This document shows positions 43,352-51,474 of a stretch of 64,000 nucleotides of DNA, in pieces (positions within the stretch are counted from its first letter, which is position 1; each line of letters opens with the position of its first letter). A model generated the notes under the pieces. The model was not told the origin of the DNA and searched no databases. It worked only from the letters and a program-made list of their open reading frames with translations. This stretch comes from an uncultured Candidatus Peregrinibacteria bacterium (GTDB taxonomy: Bacteria > Patescibacteriota > Gracilibacteria > UBA1369): NCBI GenBank assembly GCA_937858825.1, contig CALMAI010000019.1, positions 54,650 through 118,649 on the forward strand. Direction: 5' to 3'. The translations under genes and the position numbers were made by a program.

Positions 43352-43816
43352 TTATGCAGCTTGTTCAGCCGGTTGTTCCATTGGTTCTGAGCTGTCGTCT
43401 CCGAAGATTGAGTCTGAATCGTAATCATCGTATCCTTCATCTTCACCCATATCCGCAGATACAAGCTCTGTTTCGTTACTTCCAGATTTCTTTTCGAGCA
43501 TGATCATATCATTCACGACGACTTCTGTTCGGAACCGCTTTACACCTTCTGGAGTGTCCCAGCTTCGTGTTTTGAGGTATCCCTCAATATATACGAGCTT
43601 TCCTTTATTAAGGAACTGACTGCAGATCTCTGCAAGTCGCCCCCATGCCACGCATTCGTGGAACTCTGAAGAGTTGTTTTTGTCTCCTTCACGGGTTACC
43701 CACACTCGATTGGTTGCCAATCCAAAAGTTGCGATTGGTTGTCCGCTACTGGTTTGTTTGAGTTCAGCGTCACGGGTGAGGTTTCCAATAAGGATGACTT
43801 TGTTAATACTTCTCAT
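43352..43816 (-). CDS. ssb: Single-stranded DNA-binding protein without a standard acidic tip
   Basis: SSB coats single-stranded DNA during replication and repair. The 154-residue protein has an OB-fold (about 1-108) with MRSINKVILIGNLTRDAEL and FGLATNRVW. The tail is acidic (GEDEGYDDYDSDSIFGDD) but ends SSEPMEQPAEQAA, so the usual terminal DDDIPF-type peptide that recruits repair proteins is missing or moved inward (SIFGDD). It is between rpsR and rpsF. Confidence 0.95.
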   Translation of the reverse strand: MRSINKVILIGNLTRDAELKQTSSGQPIATFGLATNRVWVTREGDKNNSSEFHECVAWGRLAEICSQFLNKGKLVYIEGYLKTRSWDTPEGVKRFRTEVVVNDMIMLEKKSGSNETELVSADMGEDEGYDDYDSDSIFGDDSSEPMEQPAEQAA

Positions 43817-43845
43817 ATATAGAGTGTTAATTATTGAGCTGATAG

Positions 43846-44397
43846 TTAGAAGTTGAGATCAGGATTGTCGATGATGCTCTTCAGTTTGGCATCAACGTCT
43901 TCAAGTGAAGGTTCCTTGTCTCCTTTTTCTTCCTTGGCAGCTTTCGCTTCTTTCTTTCCAGTTGATGGTTTTTCAGCTTTTGTTGTCGATTTTTTTGCCT
44001 TTGGCTTTGAAGCCTTCTTGGTTGTCTCTTCTGTTTCTTCAGAATTTCCAAAAATATCGTCTTCATCATCCTCTTCCATGTTGGCATAGCTCTTTGGTTC
44101 GATGCCTGCCGGGACACGAGTGATCATGTGACGGAGAATTTCATTCTCAAGACGACAGGTTGTGTCGATTTCATCGAGATCTCCTTCAGTCGGATCCAGG
44201 TTGAAGTTTATAACCATGTAATATCCACGGTCATGCTTTTTGATACGGTAAGCCATATCACGAAGACCCCAGTCGTCTTCATAAAAGATTTCACCTTTGT
44301 TTGAGGTGATAAGTTTGCGAATCGAATCGAGTCGCTTTTTGGTTCCTTGTGCTCCAAGCTCTGGGCTGAGCAGAACCATAAGTTCATATTGGTTCAT
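43846..44397 (-). CDS. rpsF: Ribosomal protein bS6 with extended C-terminus
   Basis: Residues 1-100 match bS6 (MNQYELMVLLSPEL, WGLRDMAYRIKKHDRGYYMV, LDEIDTTCRLENEILRHMI). The protein then continues to 183 residues with an acidic patch (EEDDEDDIFGNSEE) and a Lys/Ala/Glu-rich tail, against roughly 95-135 in most bacteria. The ribosome site AAAGGAAG precedes the ATG. It is the first gene of rpsF-ssb-rpsR-purL. Confidence 0.96.
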   Translation of the reverse strand: MNQYELMVLLSPELGAQGTKKRLDSIRKLITSNKGEIFYEDDWGLRDMAYRIKKHDRGYYMVINFNLDPTEGDLDEIDTTCRLENEILRHMITRVPAGIEPKSYANMEEDDEDDIFGNSEETEETTKKASKPKAKKSTTKAEKPSTGKKEAKAAKEEKGDKEPSLEDVDAKLKSIIDNPDLNF

Positions 44398-44425
44398 CTT
44401 CCTTTGGGTTAATGAATAAAATTAA

Positions 44426-44457
44426 GTCTCTTTAATCAGCTTTCACTGTAAAGAGAC
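44426..44457 (-). promoter_or_regulatory. Hairpin in the rpsF leader
   Basis: On the minus strand GTCTCTTTA (44457-44449) pairs with TAAAGAGAC (44434-44426) around a 14-base loop, about 28 bases before the rpsF start codon. S6:S18 complexes are known to repress through rpsF leader hairpins in other bacteria; the loop here lacks an obvious CCG motif, so this is only a candidate site. The remainder up to 44650 shows no gene; a weak promoter may be TTGCGA-17-CATAAG. Confidence 0.45.
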
Positions 44458-44652
44458 AGGAAGAAAGCAGGAGGAGATTAGCAAAAAGCCACTGTTCAGG
44501 CAAGCTGATTTTTGGGATTAGGGTAGCCTCCGAATTAGCACTTATGCAATATTTTCAATTTTATCGCAATACCCCATTGCGCTGCTTCAATTATCATTGT
44601 ATAGTTTATTTTTCCGCAGCCCTATATGGCTTATTTAAAACATTAAATAGGG

Positions 44653-44681
44653 TTGACTTTTAAGCCTTACCCGTATACTAT
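44653..44681 (+). promoter_or_regulatory. Promoter of the LysM/M23 gene
   Basis: TTGACT (44653-44658) and TACTAT (44676-44681) are 17 bases apart. Confidence 0.6.
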
Positions 44682-44746
44682 TTGACCCTATTCTGCCGCA
44701 TGCGTCAATAATAGATGCTTGTACACGGCTCTCGGGCAGGTGTAAT

Positions 44747-46018
44747 GTGGTAGGAAGAAAGGCAAATATTATAACCCCACTTGGTATAAGTACGCCTATC
44801 TCACAACTAGCAAACAGGTCTGCTCGCAAAGCTCGACATGAAAGAGTCTTTGCAAAGAGCACACTTATGAAGGCTCCAAAGCTTGGTTCCCTTATGCGTT
44901 CCGCGCTTGGACGATCTGCAGTTAAGACCAGCACCGAAGCAAAAAGTTTTCTCAGTCCGTATCTTCATGGACGAAAGCGAGAGGTTATAGAGAGTAATGC
45001 TCACATTACCAATAACCTTTTTAAACGATACACCGCCATGGTGGCCCTCCTCTTTATTGTTGGATCGGTTACACCAATGCAGGCCAATGGCCTTTATGCT
45101 GGTGAATATGGTGAATATTATGTTGATACCAGCGCCTTCCAGAACGGAATCCTGAGTGATGGTGAAGGTTATCTTACAAAGATGAATCCTCAGACTTATC
45201 AAGGTGATCGGACATCTATGACCGATAGTCTTACTCATACTGTTAAATCTGGTGAGACTCTTTCTGTTATTGCAAATGGATATGGACTGAAGACTAATAC
45301 TGTTTTATGGGCGAATGGGTTGGCCAATGGAAACAGTATTAAAGTCGGACAAAAATTGGTTATTCCACCAGTTGATGGTGTCGCTCACCGTGTAGGAAGT
45401 AATGAGACACTCGAAAAGATTGCTGAAAAATATAAAGTGGATGCTGAAGCTATCAAGAAGCAAAATGGTTTGATCGCAGCTGATATTTCTGCCGGCGATA
45501 AGATTTATATTCCAGGAGGTGAACCAATTGAAGAGGTTCGAACAACTCCTGCCCGTGTAGGAACTTCTTCACGGAGTGTTTCCGGTACGAGCGTTGCCGT
45601 TGGAGCGCCCGTTGCTTTGGCTGACTCTACTGATGCTCCTGCGGGTGGAGCTATTTTCATCTTCCCAACTCGAGGTAAGATTACTCAAGGATTCCATGCC
45701 GGACACTATGCTTATGATATTGCTGACCGTTCTAAACCGCCAATTTGGGCAGCTGGATCTGGTACAGTTATTAAGGCGTCCTCTGGAACATGGGGTGGTG
45801 GTTATGGAAACCACATCATTATTGACCATGGAAACGGGCTTCAAACTCTCTACGCACACATGGATTATCTGAGCGTTAGTGTTGGTGACTATGTTGAACA
45901 GGGTCAGGTTCTTGGACGGATGGGGAACACCGGTAATGTTCGTGGAGTGACTGGAATTCACCTTCACTGGGAAGTTATCAAGAATGGTGTGAAGCAGGTT
46001 CCTGGAAACTATTACTAA
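44747..46018 (+). CDS. LysM-domain M23 peptidoglycan endopeptidase
   Basis: The 423-residue protein (GTG start at 44747; an ATG at 44867 would shorten it by 40 residues) has a basic cytoplasmic N-terminus and one membrane helix (about 100-118, AMVALLFIVGSVTPMQA). Two LysM modules follow (HTVKSGETLSVIANGYGL near 164, HRVGSNETLEKIAEKYKV near 212). The C-terminal M23 domain has HYAYD (zinc His and Asp), HGNGLQTLYAH and HLHWE. LysM binds peptidoglycan glycan and M23 cuts peptide cross-links, so it acts outside the membrane on the wall in growth or division. It ends with a strong terminator. Confidence 0.93.
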   Translation: MVGRKANIITPLGISTPISQLANRSARKARHERVFAKSTLMKAPKLGSLMRSALGRSAVKTSTEAKSFLSPYLHGRKREVIESNAHITNNLFKRYTAMVALLFIVGSVTPMQANGLYAGEYGEYYVDTSAFQNGILSDGEGYLTKMNPQTYQGDRTSMTDSLTHTVKSGETLSVIANGYGLKTNTVLWANGLANGNSIKVGQKLVIPPVDGVAHRVGSNETLEKIAEKYKVDAEAIKKQNGLIAADISAGDKIYIPGGEPIEEVRTTPARVGTSSRSVSGTSVAVGAPVALADSTDAPAGGAIFIFPTRGKITQGFHAGHYAYDIADRSKPPIWAAGSGTVIKASSGTWGGGYGNHIIIDHGNGLQTLYAHMDYLSVSVGDYVEQGQVLGRMGNTGNVRGVTGIHLHWEVIKNGVKQVPGNYY

Positions 46019-46037
46019 GAGTTTACGAAAAAACTAC

Positions 46038-46073
46038 AAAAGGCACTAGATTGTATAGACTAGTGCCTTTTTT
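46038..46073 (+). terminator. Terminator of the LysM/M23 gene
   Basis: AAAGGCACTAG pairs with CTAGTGCCTTT around ten bases and is followed by a T-run. Confidence 0.85.
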
Positions 46074-46092
46074 GTATGTCTACCTATTGTAC

Positions 46093-46121
46093 TTGATTAT
46101 TTTAGGCATCCTCCCTACACT
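46093..46121 (+). promoter_or_regulatory. Promoter of yidD-purH
   Basis: TTGATT (46093-46098) and TACACT (46116-46121) are 17 bases apart, with a leader of about 15 bases to the yidD ATG. Confidence 0.55.
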
Positions 46122-46142
46122 AAATCGGGCTTTGATTTTTGC

Positions 46143-46412
46143 ATGTTCAAAACATTCCTCAAGACTATATTGGAACTGCCGCGTAAACCTCTGCTCTGGT
46201 TGATTCGTCTCTATCAAAAGACGCTCTCACCGGATCATGGCCTCCCAAAAATCTTTTTCCCGCATGGATACTGTAAGTTTTCTCCAAGCTGCTCTGAATA
46301 TGGTTACCAATCCATTCAGAAGTATGGTATTTTCCGCGGGGTTCCAAAGACTATTTGGCGCATCTTGCGGTGTAATCCGTGGAGTAAAGGCGGTGACGAT
46401 CCTGTAAAGTAA
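46143..46412 (+). CDS. yidD: Membrane protein insertion efficiency factor YidD
   Basis: The 89-residue protein matches the family: an amphipathic N-terminal helix, [30 protein letters not shown], then [16 protein letters not shown]. YidD acts with YidC in inserting proteins into the inner membrane. It is usually next to rnpA and yidC; here it precedes purH by 12 bases. Confidence 0.95.
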   Translation: MFKTFLKTILELPRKPLLWLIRLYQKTLSPDHGLPKIFFPHGYCKFSPSCSEYGYQSIQKYGIFRGVPKTIWRILRCNPWSKGGDDPVK

Positions 46413-46424
46413 TAACCCAAAAAC

Positions 46425-47960
46425 ATGATTAAAAAGGCACTCATTAGCGTTTCTGACAAGACTGGCCTGGTGGAGCTTGGTAAGGGGTTGGCAGATTTGG
46501 GTATTGAAATTTTATCGACTGGAGGGACGGCTCAAGCCCTTAAGGATGCCGGTGTTCCAGTGACCATGGTTTCTGATTATACTGGCAGCCCGGAGATTCT
46601 GGATGGGCGGGTGAAAACGCTTCACCCAAAGATTCATGGTGGAATTTTGGCTGTGCGTAACAATCCACGGCATATGAAACAGTTGGAGGAAAATGGGATT
46701 GATCCCATTGATTTGGTTGTTGTGAATCTGTATCCGTTTGAAGAGGTAATGGAACGCGATGATGCGGATCCTGAGGAAATCATTGAAAATATTGATATTG
46801 GCGGGCCTTCAATGGTTCGCAGTGCTGCCAAAAATTTTGAGTTTGTGACGGTTGTGACCAGTCCAAAGGATTATGAAAAGGTTTTGAAAGAGCTTCAGGA
46901 GAATGGTGAAACATCACTTGAATTGCGCGAAAAACTTTCATGGAAGGCATTTTCTCGGACGTATCATTATGATGAAGCAATTGATCATTATTTTCGGTCA
47001 CGGCTTGGAGAAGCGGAACTTCTGGATCTTCACTATGAGAAAGTGCAGAGTTTGCGCTATGGAGAAAATCCACACCAAAAAGCGGCATTTTTCCGCAATC
47101 CTATTAACCGGGACTCGAATATTACCAATGCGAAAATGTTGCAGGGAAAACATCTTTCCTTCAACAATATTGTGGATGGGGATTCAGCGCTGGAGCTGGT
47201 GAAAGAGTTTTCTCGACCTACTGTTGCGGTCATTAAGCATAATAATCCGTGTGGTGTGGCCAGCGGAGAGACGATTGAAGAGGCGTTTGAGTCGGCTTAT
47301 GGCGTTGATTCCATGTCTTCTTTTGGTGGAGTTATTGCATTAAATCGTGCCTGCAACAAGGCGATTGTGGATTCGATTTTTGAGAAGAAATGGTTCGTGG
47401 AGATTATTATTGCACCTCATTTTGATGAGGATGTTGTAGAAATGATGAAATCGAAACCAAAAGTACGGCTTCTTGAGGTTGGGGAGCTGAAGTTGGATGT
47501 GAATCGGCGGGATATTAAGAAGGTGGCTGGAGGAATTTTGGTCCAAACCCAGGATACCTACAAATTAACTGCTGATGATCTGAAAGTGGTGAGTAAGAAA
47601 AAACCAACGGAAGAGCAAATTCAGTCGATGCTGTTTGCTTCAAAGATTGTGAAACATGTGAAGTCTAATGCTATTGTGTTGGCTAAAGGAGAGGTTGTTC
47701 AGGGGATTGGAGCTGGTCAGATGTCACGTGTTGATGCGGTTCATTTGGCTTGTTACAAAGCCGGGGAGCGTGCAAAGGGCTCTGTTATGGCCAGTGACGC
47801 GTTCTTTCCTTTTCCGGATGGAATTGAAATGGCGCATGAACATGGCGTAGAAGCTGTTATTCAGCCAGGTGGATCTATTAAGGATGATGACGTCATTAAG
47901 CGGGTTGATGAACTTGGTATGACGATGGTTTTTACCGGAGTGCGATTTTTCCGACACTAA
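46425..47960 (+). CDS. purH: Bifunctional AICAR transformylase / IMP cyclohydrolase
   Basis: PurH carries out the last two steps to IMP, using 10-formyl-tetrahydrofolate. The 511-residue protein has both halves: IMP cyclohydrolase (SVSDKTGLVELGKGL, LSTGGTAQAL, VKTLHPKIHGGIL in about 1-190) and transformylase (LRYGENPHQKAAF near 207, KHNNPCGVASG near 272, and the DAFFPFPDGIEMA segment near 463). It is of normal length and the catalytic KHNNPCG motif is intact. Its presence with two PurP paralogues (49127, 50260) makes one of the two formylation routes seem redundant. Confidence 0.97.
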   Translation: MIKKALISVSDKTGLVELGKGLADLGIEILSTGGTAQALKDAGVPVTMVSDYTGSPEILDGRVKTLHPKIHGGILAVRNNPRHMKQLEENGIDPIDLVVVNLYPFEEVMERDDADPEEIIENIDIGGPSMVRSAAKNFEFVTVVTSPKDYEKVLKELQENGETSLELREKLSWKAFSRTYHYDEAIDHYFRSRLGEAELLDLHYEKVQSLRYGENPHQKAAFFRNPINRDSNITNAKMLQGKHLSFNNIVDGDSALELVKEFSRPTVAVIKHNNPCGVASGETIEEAFESAYGVDSMSSFGGVIALNRACNKAIVDSIFEKKWFVEIIIAPHFDEDVVEMMKSKPKVRLLEVGELKLDVNRRDIKKVAGGILVQTQDTYKLTADDLKVVSKKKPTEEQIQSMLFASKIVKHVKSNAIVLAKGEVVQGIGAGQMSRVDAVHLACYKAGERAKGSVMASDAFFPFPDGIEMAHEHGVEAVIQPGGSIKDDDVIKRVDELGMTMVFTGVRFFRH

Positions 47961-48196
47961 AATTCGTTGCTCCCTTTTCCGTATTTTTCCTCCAGATAAG
48001 CCACAATGTCATCTGATTCGTTCATGATCAAGCCATTGTCGTCGATGACTGGAACTGTTCCTCCGGTACTGGTTACTGGTTCTGGTTTATTCATAAAATC
48101 AACTTCAATCTTTTCGTACTCCAAACCCAGCTCCGCAAATTTTCGGCGAACCTTTTCACAGTATGGGCAATCCTCGTATTGATAGAGCTTGATCAT
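47957..48196 (-). CDS. Glutaredoxin-like thiol oxidoreductase
   Basis: The start at 48196 (MIKLYQYEDCPYCEKVR) gives a 79-residue thioredoxin-fold protein with the glutaredoxin active site CPYC at 10-13 and the cis-Pro segment TVPVIDD near 48. It keeps the GSH-type TVPV loop and a C-terminal helix (NESDDIVAYLEEKYG). An in-frame start 19 codons earlier is unlikely. It overlaps the convergent purH by four bases. Confidence 0.92.
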   Translation of the reverse strand: MIKLYQYEDCPYCEKVRRKFAELGLEYEKIEVDFMNKPEPVTSTGGTVPVIDDNGLIMNESDDIVAYLEEKYGKGSNEF

Positions 48197-48252
48197 AACA
48201 AAAGAATTAAAGTTGTATGCGTTTTGGAGGCGCTGTGATAGTATCATTATCA

Positions 48253-49053
48253 ATGAACTTTTTTGAAGCTTTATTTTTAGGCATTATCCAGGGAATTACT
48301 GAATTCCTGCCGATTTCGTCATCTGGACATTTGATTGTGGCAGAACAGTATATGCATCTTCCTGTTGCGGATTTACAGAGTTTTGATGTGGCCGTTCATT
48401 TTGGAACGCTTCTGACTATCCTTGTTTATTTCCGCAAAGATATTGGAAAGCTTCTGGTCGCTTTTGGACAAATGATTGCTAAAAAATCGCCGGATAAAGA
48501 GGAAAAAAAACTGATTGGCTATTTGATCCTGGGGACTATTCCAGCGGTGCTTGTTGGTCTGTTTTTCAATGATTTTTTGGAGGAAAATTTTCGCAATACG
48601 ACCTCTGTTGCTACTATGCTGATTGTTATTGCCATCTATTTTGTAGTGGCTGAGATCGTAAAAAGAAAGAGAACTGTGCAGAAGATTGGCCTTTTTCAAG
48701 CCGTTTTGATTGGATGCGCACAGGCTGTGGCTTTGATTCCGGGGGTTTCACGCTCCGGTATAACCATTTCAACCGGGCTTGTACAAGGTGTCCGGCGTGA
48801 TGAAGCAGCTAGATTTTCTTTCCTTCTGGGGTCTGTTGCAATTACTGCCGCAACAGCTTTGTCTATTTTTAAAGTCATGAAGGGTGAATTTTTGATGCCA
48901 TCACTTCCAATCCTGCTTACTGGAATTGCGAGTTCATTTTTGGCGGGTTATGTCTCAATCTCTCTTCTTATGAAATTTTTAAAATCGCATCCTCTTCATG
49001 TTTTTGCGATTTATCGGATCCTTTTGGCTGTTGTGATTCTGTCATTCTTCTAG
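48253..49053 (+). CDS. uppP: Undecaprenyl-diphosphatase UppP (BacA)
   Basis: UppP dephosphorylates undecaprenyl diphosphate to recycle the cell-wall lipid carrier in the membrane. The 266-residue protein from MNFFEALFLGIIQGI has about eight helices and the two active-site motifs GITEFLPISSSGH (near 15) and PGVSRSGITIS (near 164). A GTG six codons upstream has GGAGG in front of it and is an alternative start. A short hairpin (CTAGGC/GCCTAG, 49051-49076) follows without a T-run. Confidence 0.95.
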   Translation: MNFFEALFLGIIQGITEFLPISSSGHLIVAEQYMHLPVADLQSFDVAVHFGTLLTILVYFRKDIGKLLVAFGQMIAKKSPDKEEKKLIGYLILGTIPAVLVGLFFNDFLEENFRNTTSVATMLIVIAIYFVVAEIVKRKRTVQKIGLFQAVLIGCAQAVALIPGVSRSGITISTGLVQGVRRDEAARFSFLLGSVAITAATALSIFKVMKGEFLMPSLPILLTGIASSFLAGYVSISLLMKFLKSHPLHVFAIYRILLAVVILSFF

Positions 49054-49126
49054 GCCTTTTTATCTTTTTGCCTAGACAGGCCAATGTTGATGTGGTTGAA
49101 TATCAAAAAATTATCTTTAAAATCTT

Positions 49127-50167
49127 ATGGGGCAGATTTCTGATTATGCGATTGCAACTCTTGGGAGCCATACTGCGCTCCAGATTCTCAAAGGAGCCAA
49201 AGATGAAGGTTTTAAGACGATATGCGTGTGCCAAAAAGACCAGGCGCGGGTTTATGAAAGTTATGGGGTCGCTGACCAGCTCATTGTGATCGATTCGTAC
49301 GATCAGTATTTTGATGTTGAGCAGCAACTACTCGACCAAAAGGCCATTATGATTCCACATGGGTCGTTTGTGAGCTATTTGGGGTGGGAACGTGTGCAGG
49401 ATATTGAAGTGATGCACTATGGAAGTAAGGGAATTCTGGAATGGGAGTCGGACCGCGTGAAAGAGCGTGAGTGGTTGAAAGCTGCGGGACTTAAGTTGCC
49501 GCGAATTTTTAAAACGCCTGAAGAGATTGACTGTCCTGTGATTATTAAATTTCACGGTGCGAAGGGTGGAAAGGGCTACTTTATTGCTAACACCACCGAA
49601 GAGTTTTATGAACGGATTAAGGATTATCCTGGAGAAGAAGGGTATGTGATTCAGGAATATATTGTTGGAGTGCCGATTTATTCACATTTTTTCTATTCTC
49701 CAATTAATGATGAACTGGAGATTATGAGTTTTGATAAACGGTATGAGTCGAATGCCGATTCGATTGGGCGCATCGCGTCAAAAGATCAACTGGATGCCAA
49801 CATCCGCACCAGCTACACGATTACTGGAAATATTCCGATTGTGATCCGGGAATCGCTTTTGCCAAAAGTGTTCGAAATGGGGGACAATGTGATCCGGGAA
49901 TCGCGAAAACTAACGAATTTTAAGGATGGTAAGCCGCTGACCAAAGGGCTTTATGGAAGTTTTTGTTTGGAGGCGATTGTTGATCCGGAACTGAACTTTA
50001 ATGTTTTCGAAATTTCTGCAAGAATTGTGGCAGGAACAAATCCGTACACCAATGGGTCGCCGTATACATGGCTCCGCTATAATGAGCCTATGAGTACCGG
50101 TCGCCGGATTGCACGCGATATTAAGCAGGCGATTGAATCGGATAGACTGGAGGAAGTATTGGGATGA
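49127..50167 (+). CDS. purP: PurP-type FAICAR synthetase (formate-dependent, archaeal family)
   Basis: PurP is an ATP-grasp enzyme making FAICAR from AICAR, formate and ATP and is mainly archaeal. The 346-residue protein matches the family: YAIATLGSHTALQILKGAK at the start, IPHGSFVSYLG near 77, the Gly-rich KFHGAKGGKGYFIANTTEEF near 141, YFYSP-type segment HFFYSPINDELEIM, DKRYESNADSIGRIAS, TGNIPIVIRESLL and FEISARIVAGTN. Nothing is missing. The ATG is forced: a stop lies three codons upstream in frame. It begins an operon with purP2, a nucleotidyltransferase and a glycosyltransferase. Confidence 0.88.
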   Translation: MGQISDYAIATLGSHTALQILKGAKDEGFKTICVCQKDQARVYESYGVADQLIVIDSYDQYFDVEQQLLDQKAIMIPHGSFVSYLGWERVQDIEVMHYGSKGILEWESDRVKEREWLKAAGLKLPRIFKTPEEIDCPVIIKFHGAKGGKGYFIANTTEEFYERIKDYPGEEGYVIQEYIVGVPIYSHFFYSPINDELEIMSFDKRYESNADSIGRIASKDQLDANIRTSYTITGNIPIVIRESLLPKVFEMGDNVIRESRKLTNFKDGKPLTKGLYGSFCLEAIVDPELNFNVFEISARIVAGTNPYTNGSPYTWLRYNEPMSTGRRIARDIKQAIESDRLEEVLG

Positions 50168-50250
50168 TTGTCATATAACTCGTCATCTCACAGGCTTCAC
50201 TCACTTCGTTCCCTGCAGATTGTGATCTGCCGAATTATATGACTCATCCC
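50161..50250. repeat. Inverted-repeat element (hairpin) between the two purP genes
   Basis: A 90-base element with imperfect inverted ends: left arm 50161-50182 (GGGATGA, two unpaired, GTCATATAA, TCG) and right arm 50231-50250 (CGA, TTATATGAC, TCATCCC). Inside lies a perfect GCAGAT/ATCTGC hairpin near 50215-50230. The left arm covers the purP1 stop codon. It could be a small palindromic mobile element or an RNA processing site that sets the ratio of the two products. I saw no second copy in the window. Confidence 0.65.
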
Positions 50251-50259
50251 TAGAACTTT

Positions 50260-51468
50260 ATGTCAGCTATCTCTCATCAACATATTTTAGAAATCCTGGC
50301 CGGATACGATAAAGATAACATTACGATTGGGACACTTGGCGGGCATAGTGGTCTGGATGTTTGCCATGGAGCAAAAAAGTATGGATTTAAGACGGTTGCG
50401 GTGTGCCAAAAGGGACGGGATCTGACCTATTCAAAATATTTTAAGACCCGACCAGATAACGATGTTGTTCCAGGTCAGCTGGATGCGTGGAAAGCTGATA
50501 AAGGTTGTGTGGATGATGTGATTTTGGTGGAAAAGTTTGGTGATATTGTGAAGCCCGAGGTGCAGGAGCAACTGCGGGCAATGAATACGATCTTCATCCA
50601 TAACAGATATTTTTGGGTTTATTGTGATTTTGAAAAGATTGAAAATGAGTTTTTGGTACCAATTCTGGGTACGCGTGAAATGCTTCGACTGGAGGAGCGG
50701 GATGTGCCGAACAATCAGTATTGGATGTTGGAGCAGGCGGGGATCAGGATTCCAAAAATCTTTAGCTATGATGAGTATTTAGATGTTGATAACTTCCCTG
50801 CCGAGTGGCTTGGCAGACCGATGCTGGTGAAGGTGAATGAGGCGCAGCGTAAATATGAACGGGCATTTTTTGTGGTGGATAGTCCTGCTGACTATCTGGA
50901 TAAGTCGAAAGTTCTTTTGGAGGAAGGGAAAATTCTTGAAGAGGATCTCAAAAAGGCTGTGATCGAAGAGTTTGTGATTGGAGCGCATGTGAACTTTAAT
51001 TTCTTTTACTCTCCGCTTGATGGTGAGCTTGAGTTTATGGGAACTGACATGCGTCGGCAGACGAATCTGGATGGATTTTTAAGAATGACGGCTGACCAGC
51101 AGCTTGAAATGTTTGAAAAGGGTATGAAGCCGAAGATGGTGGAAAATGGGCATGTGGCTGTGACAATTAAGGAATCGCTGGTTGAAAAAGCTTTTGAGAT
51201 TGGTGAGAAGTTTGTGAAGTTTACGGGTGAGAATAATTCGCCGGGGATTATTGGGCCGTTTGCGCTGCAGGGTGCTGTTGTGGCTGAAGATGGGCGTGAA
51301 GAGATTGTGATTTTTGATGTGAGCATGAGGATTCCTGGCTCGCCAGGAACACGCTCAACGCCGTATAGCGGTTATCTTTATGGCGATAGCCTTAGTTATG
51401 GAGAACGTTTGGCTATGGAGGTAAAACGAGCCATTAAAGAGGATAAATTGCCACTTTTGGTTACCTAA
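50260..51468 (+). CDS. Divergent PurP paralogue (PurP2-like)
   Basis: The 402-residue protein is homologous to PurP over its length (ITIGTLGGHSGLDVCHGAKK, HNRYFWVYC, NFFYSPLDGELEFMGTDMRR, VTIKESLVEKAFEIG, IFDVSMRIPGSPG), but the Gly-rich ATP/substrate loop of PurP (GAKGGKGYF in the gene before) is replaced by NEAQRKYERAFF near 195. Archaea with two PurP genes often have one degenerate copy. Loss of this loop suggests a non-catalytic or altered-substrate partner of the protein at 49127. The spacing of 92 bases is filled by a hairpin element. Confidence 0.8.
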   Translation: MSAISHQHILEILAGYDKDNITIGTLGGHSGLDVCHGAKKYGFKTVAVCQKGRDLTYSKYFKTRPDNDVVPGQLDAWKADKGCVDDVILVEKFGDIVKPEVQEQLRAMNTIFIHNRYFWVYCDFEKIENEFLVPILGTREMLRLEERDVPNNQYWMLEQAGIRIPKIFSYDEYLDVDNFPAEWLGRPMLVKVNEAQRKYERAFFVVDSPADYLDKSKVLLEEGKILEEDLKKAVIEEFVIGAHVNFNFFYSPLDGELEFMGTDMRRQTNLDGFLRMTADQQLEMFEKGMKPKMVENGHVAVTIKESLVEKAFEIGEKFVKFTGENNSPGIIGPFALQGAVVAEDGREEIVIFDVSMRIPGSPGTRSTPYSGYLYGDSLSYGERLAMEVKRAIKEDKLPLLVT

Positions 51469-51474
51469 GTTTTT

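Noticed and set aside
49096..49123. TTGAAT-16-TAAAAT as the purP1 promoter
   Set aside because: Its -10 box ends three bases before the ATG, so transcription would begin after the start codon. A stop three codons upstream excludes a longer protein, so it cannot serve this gene as read.
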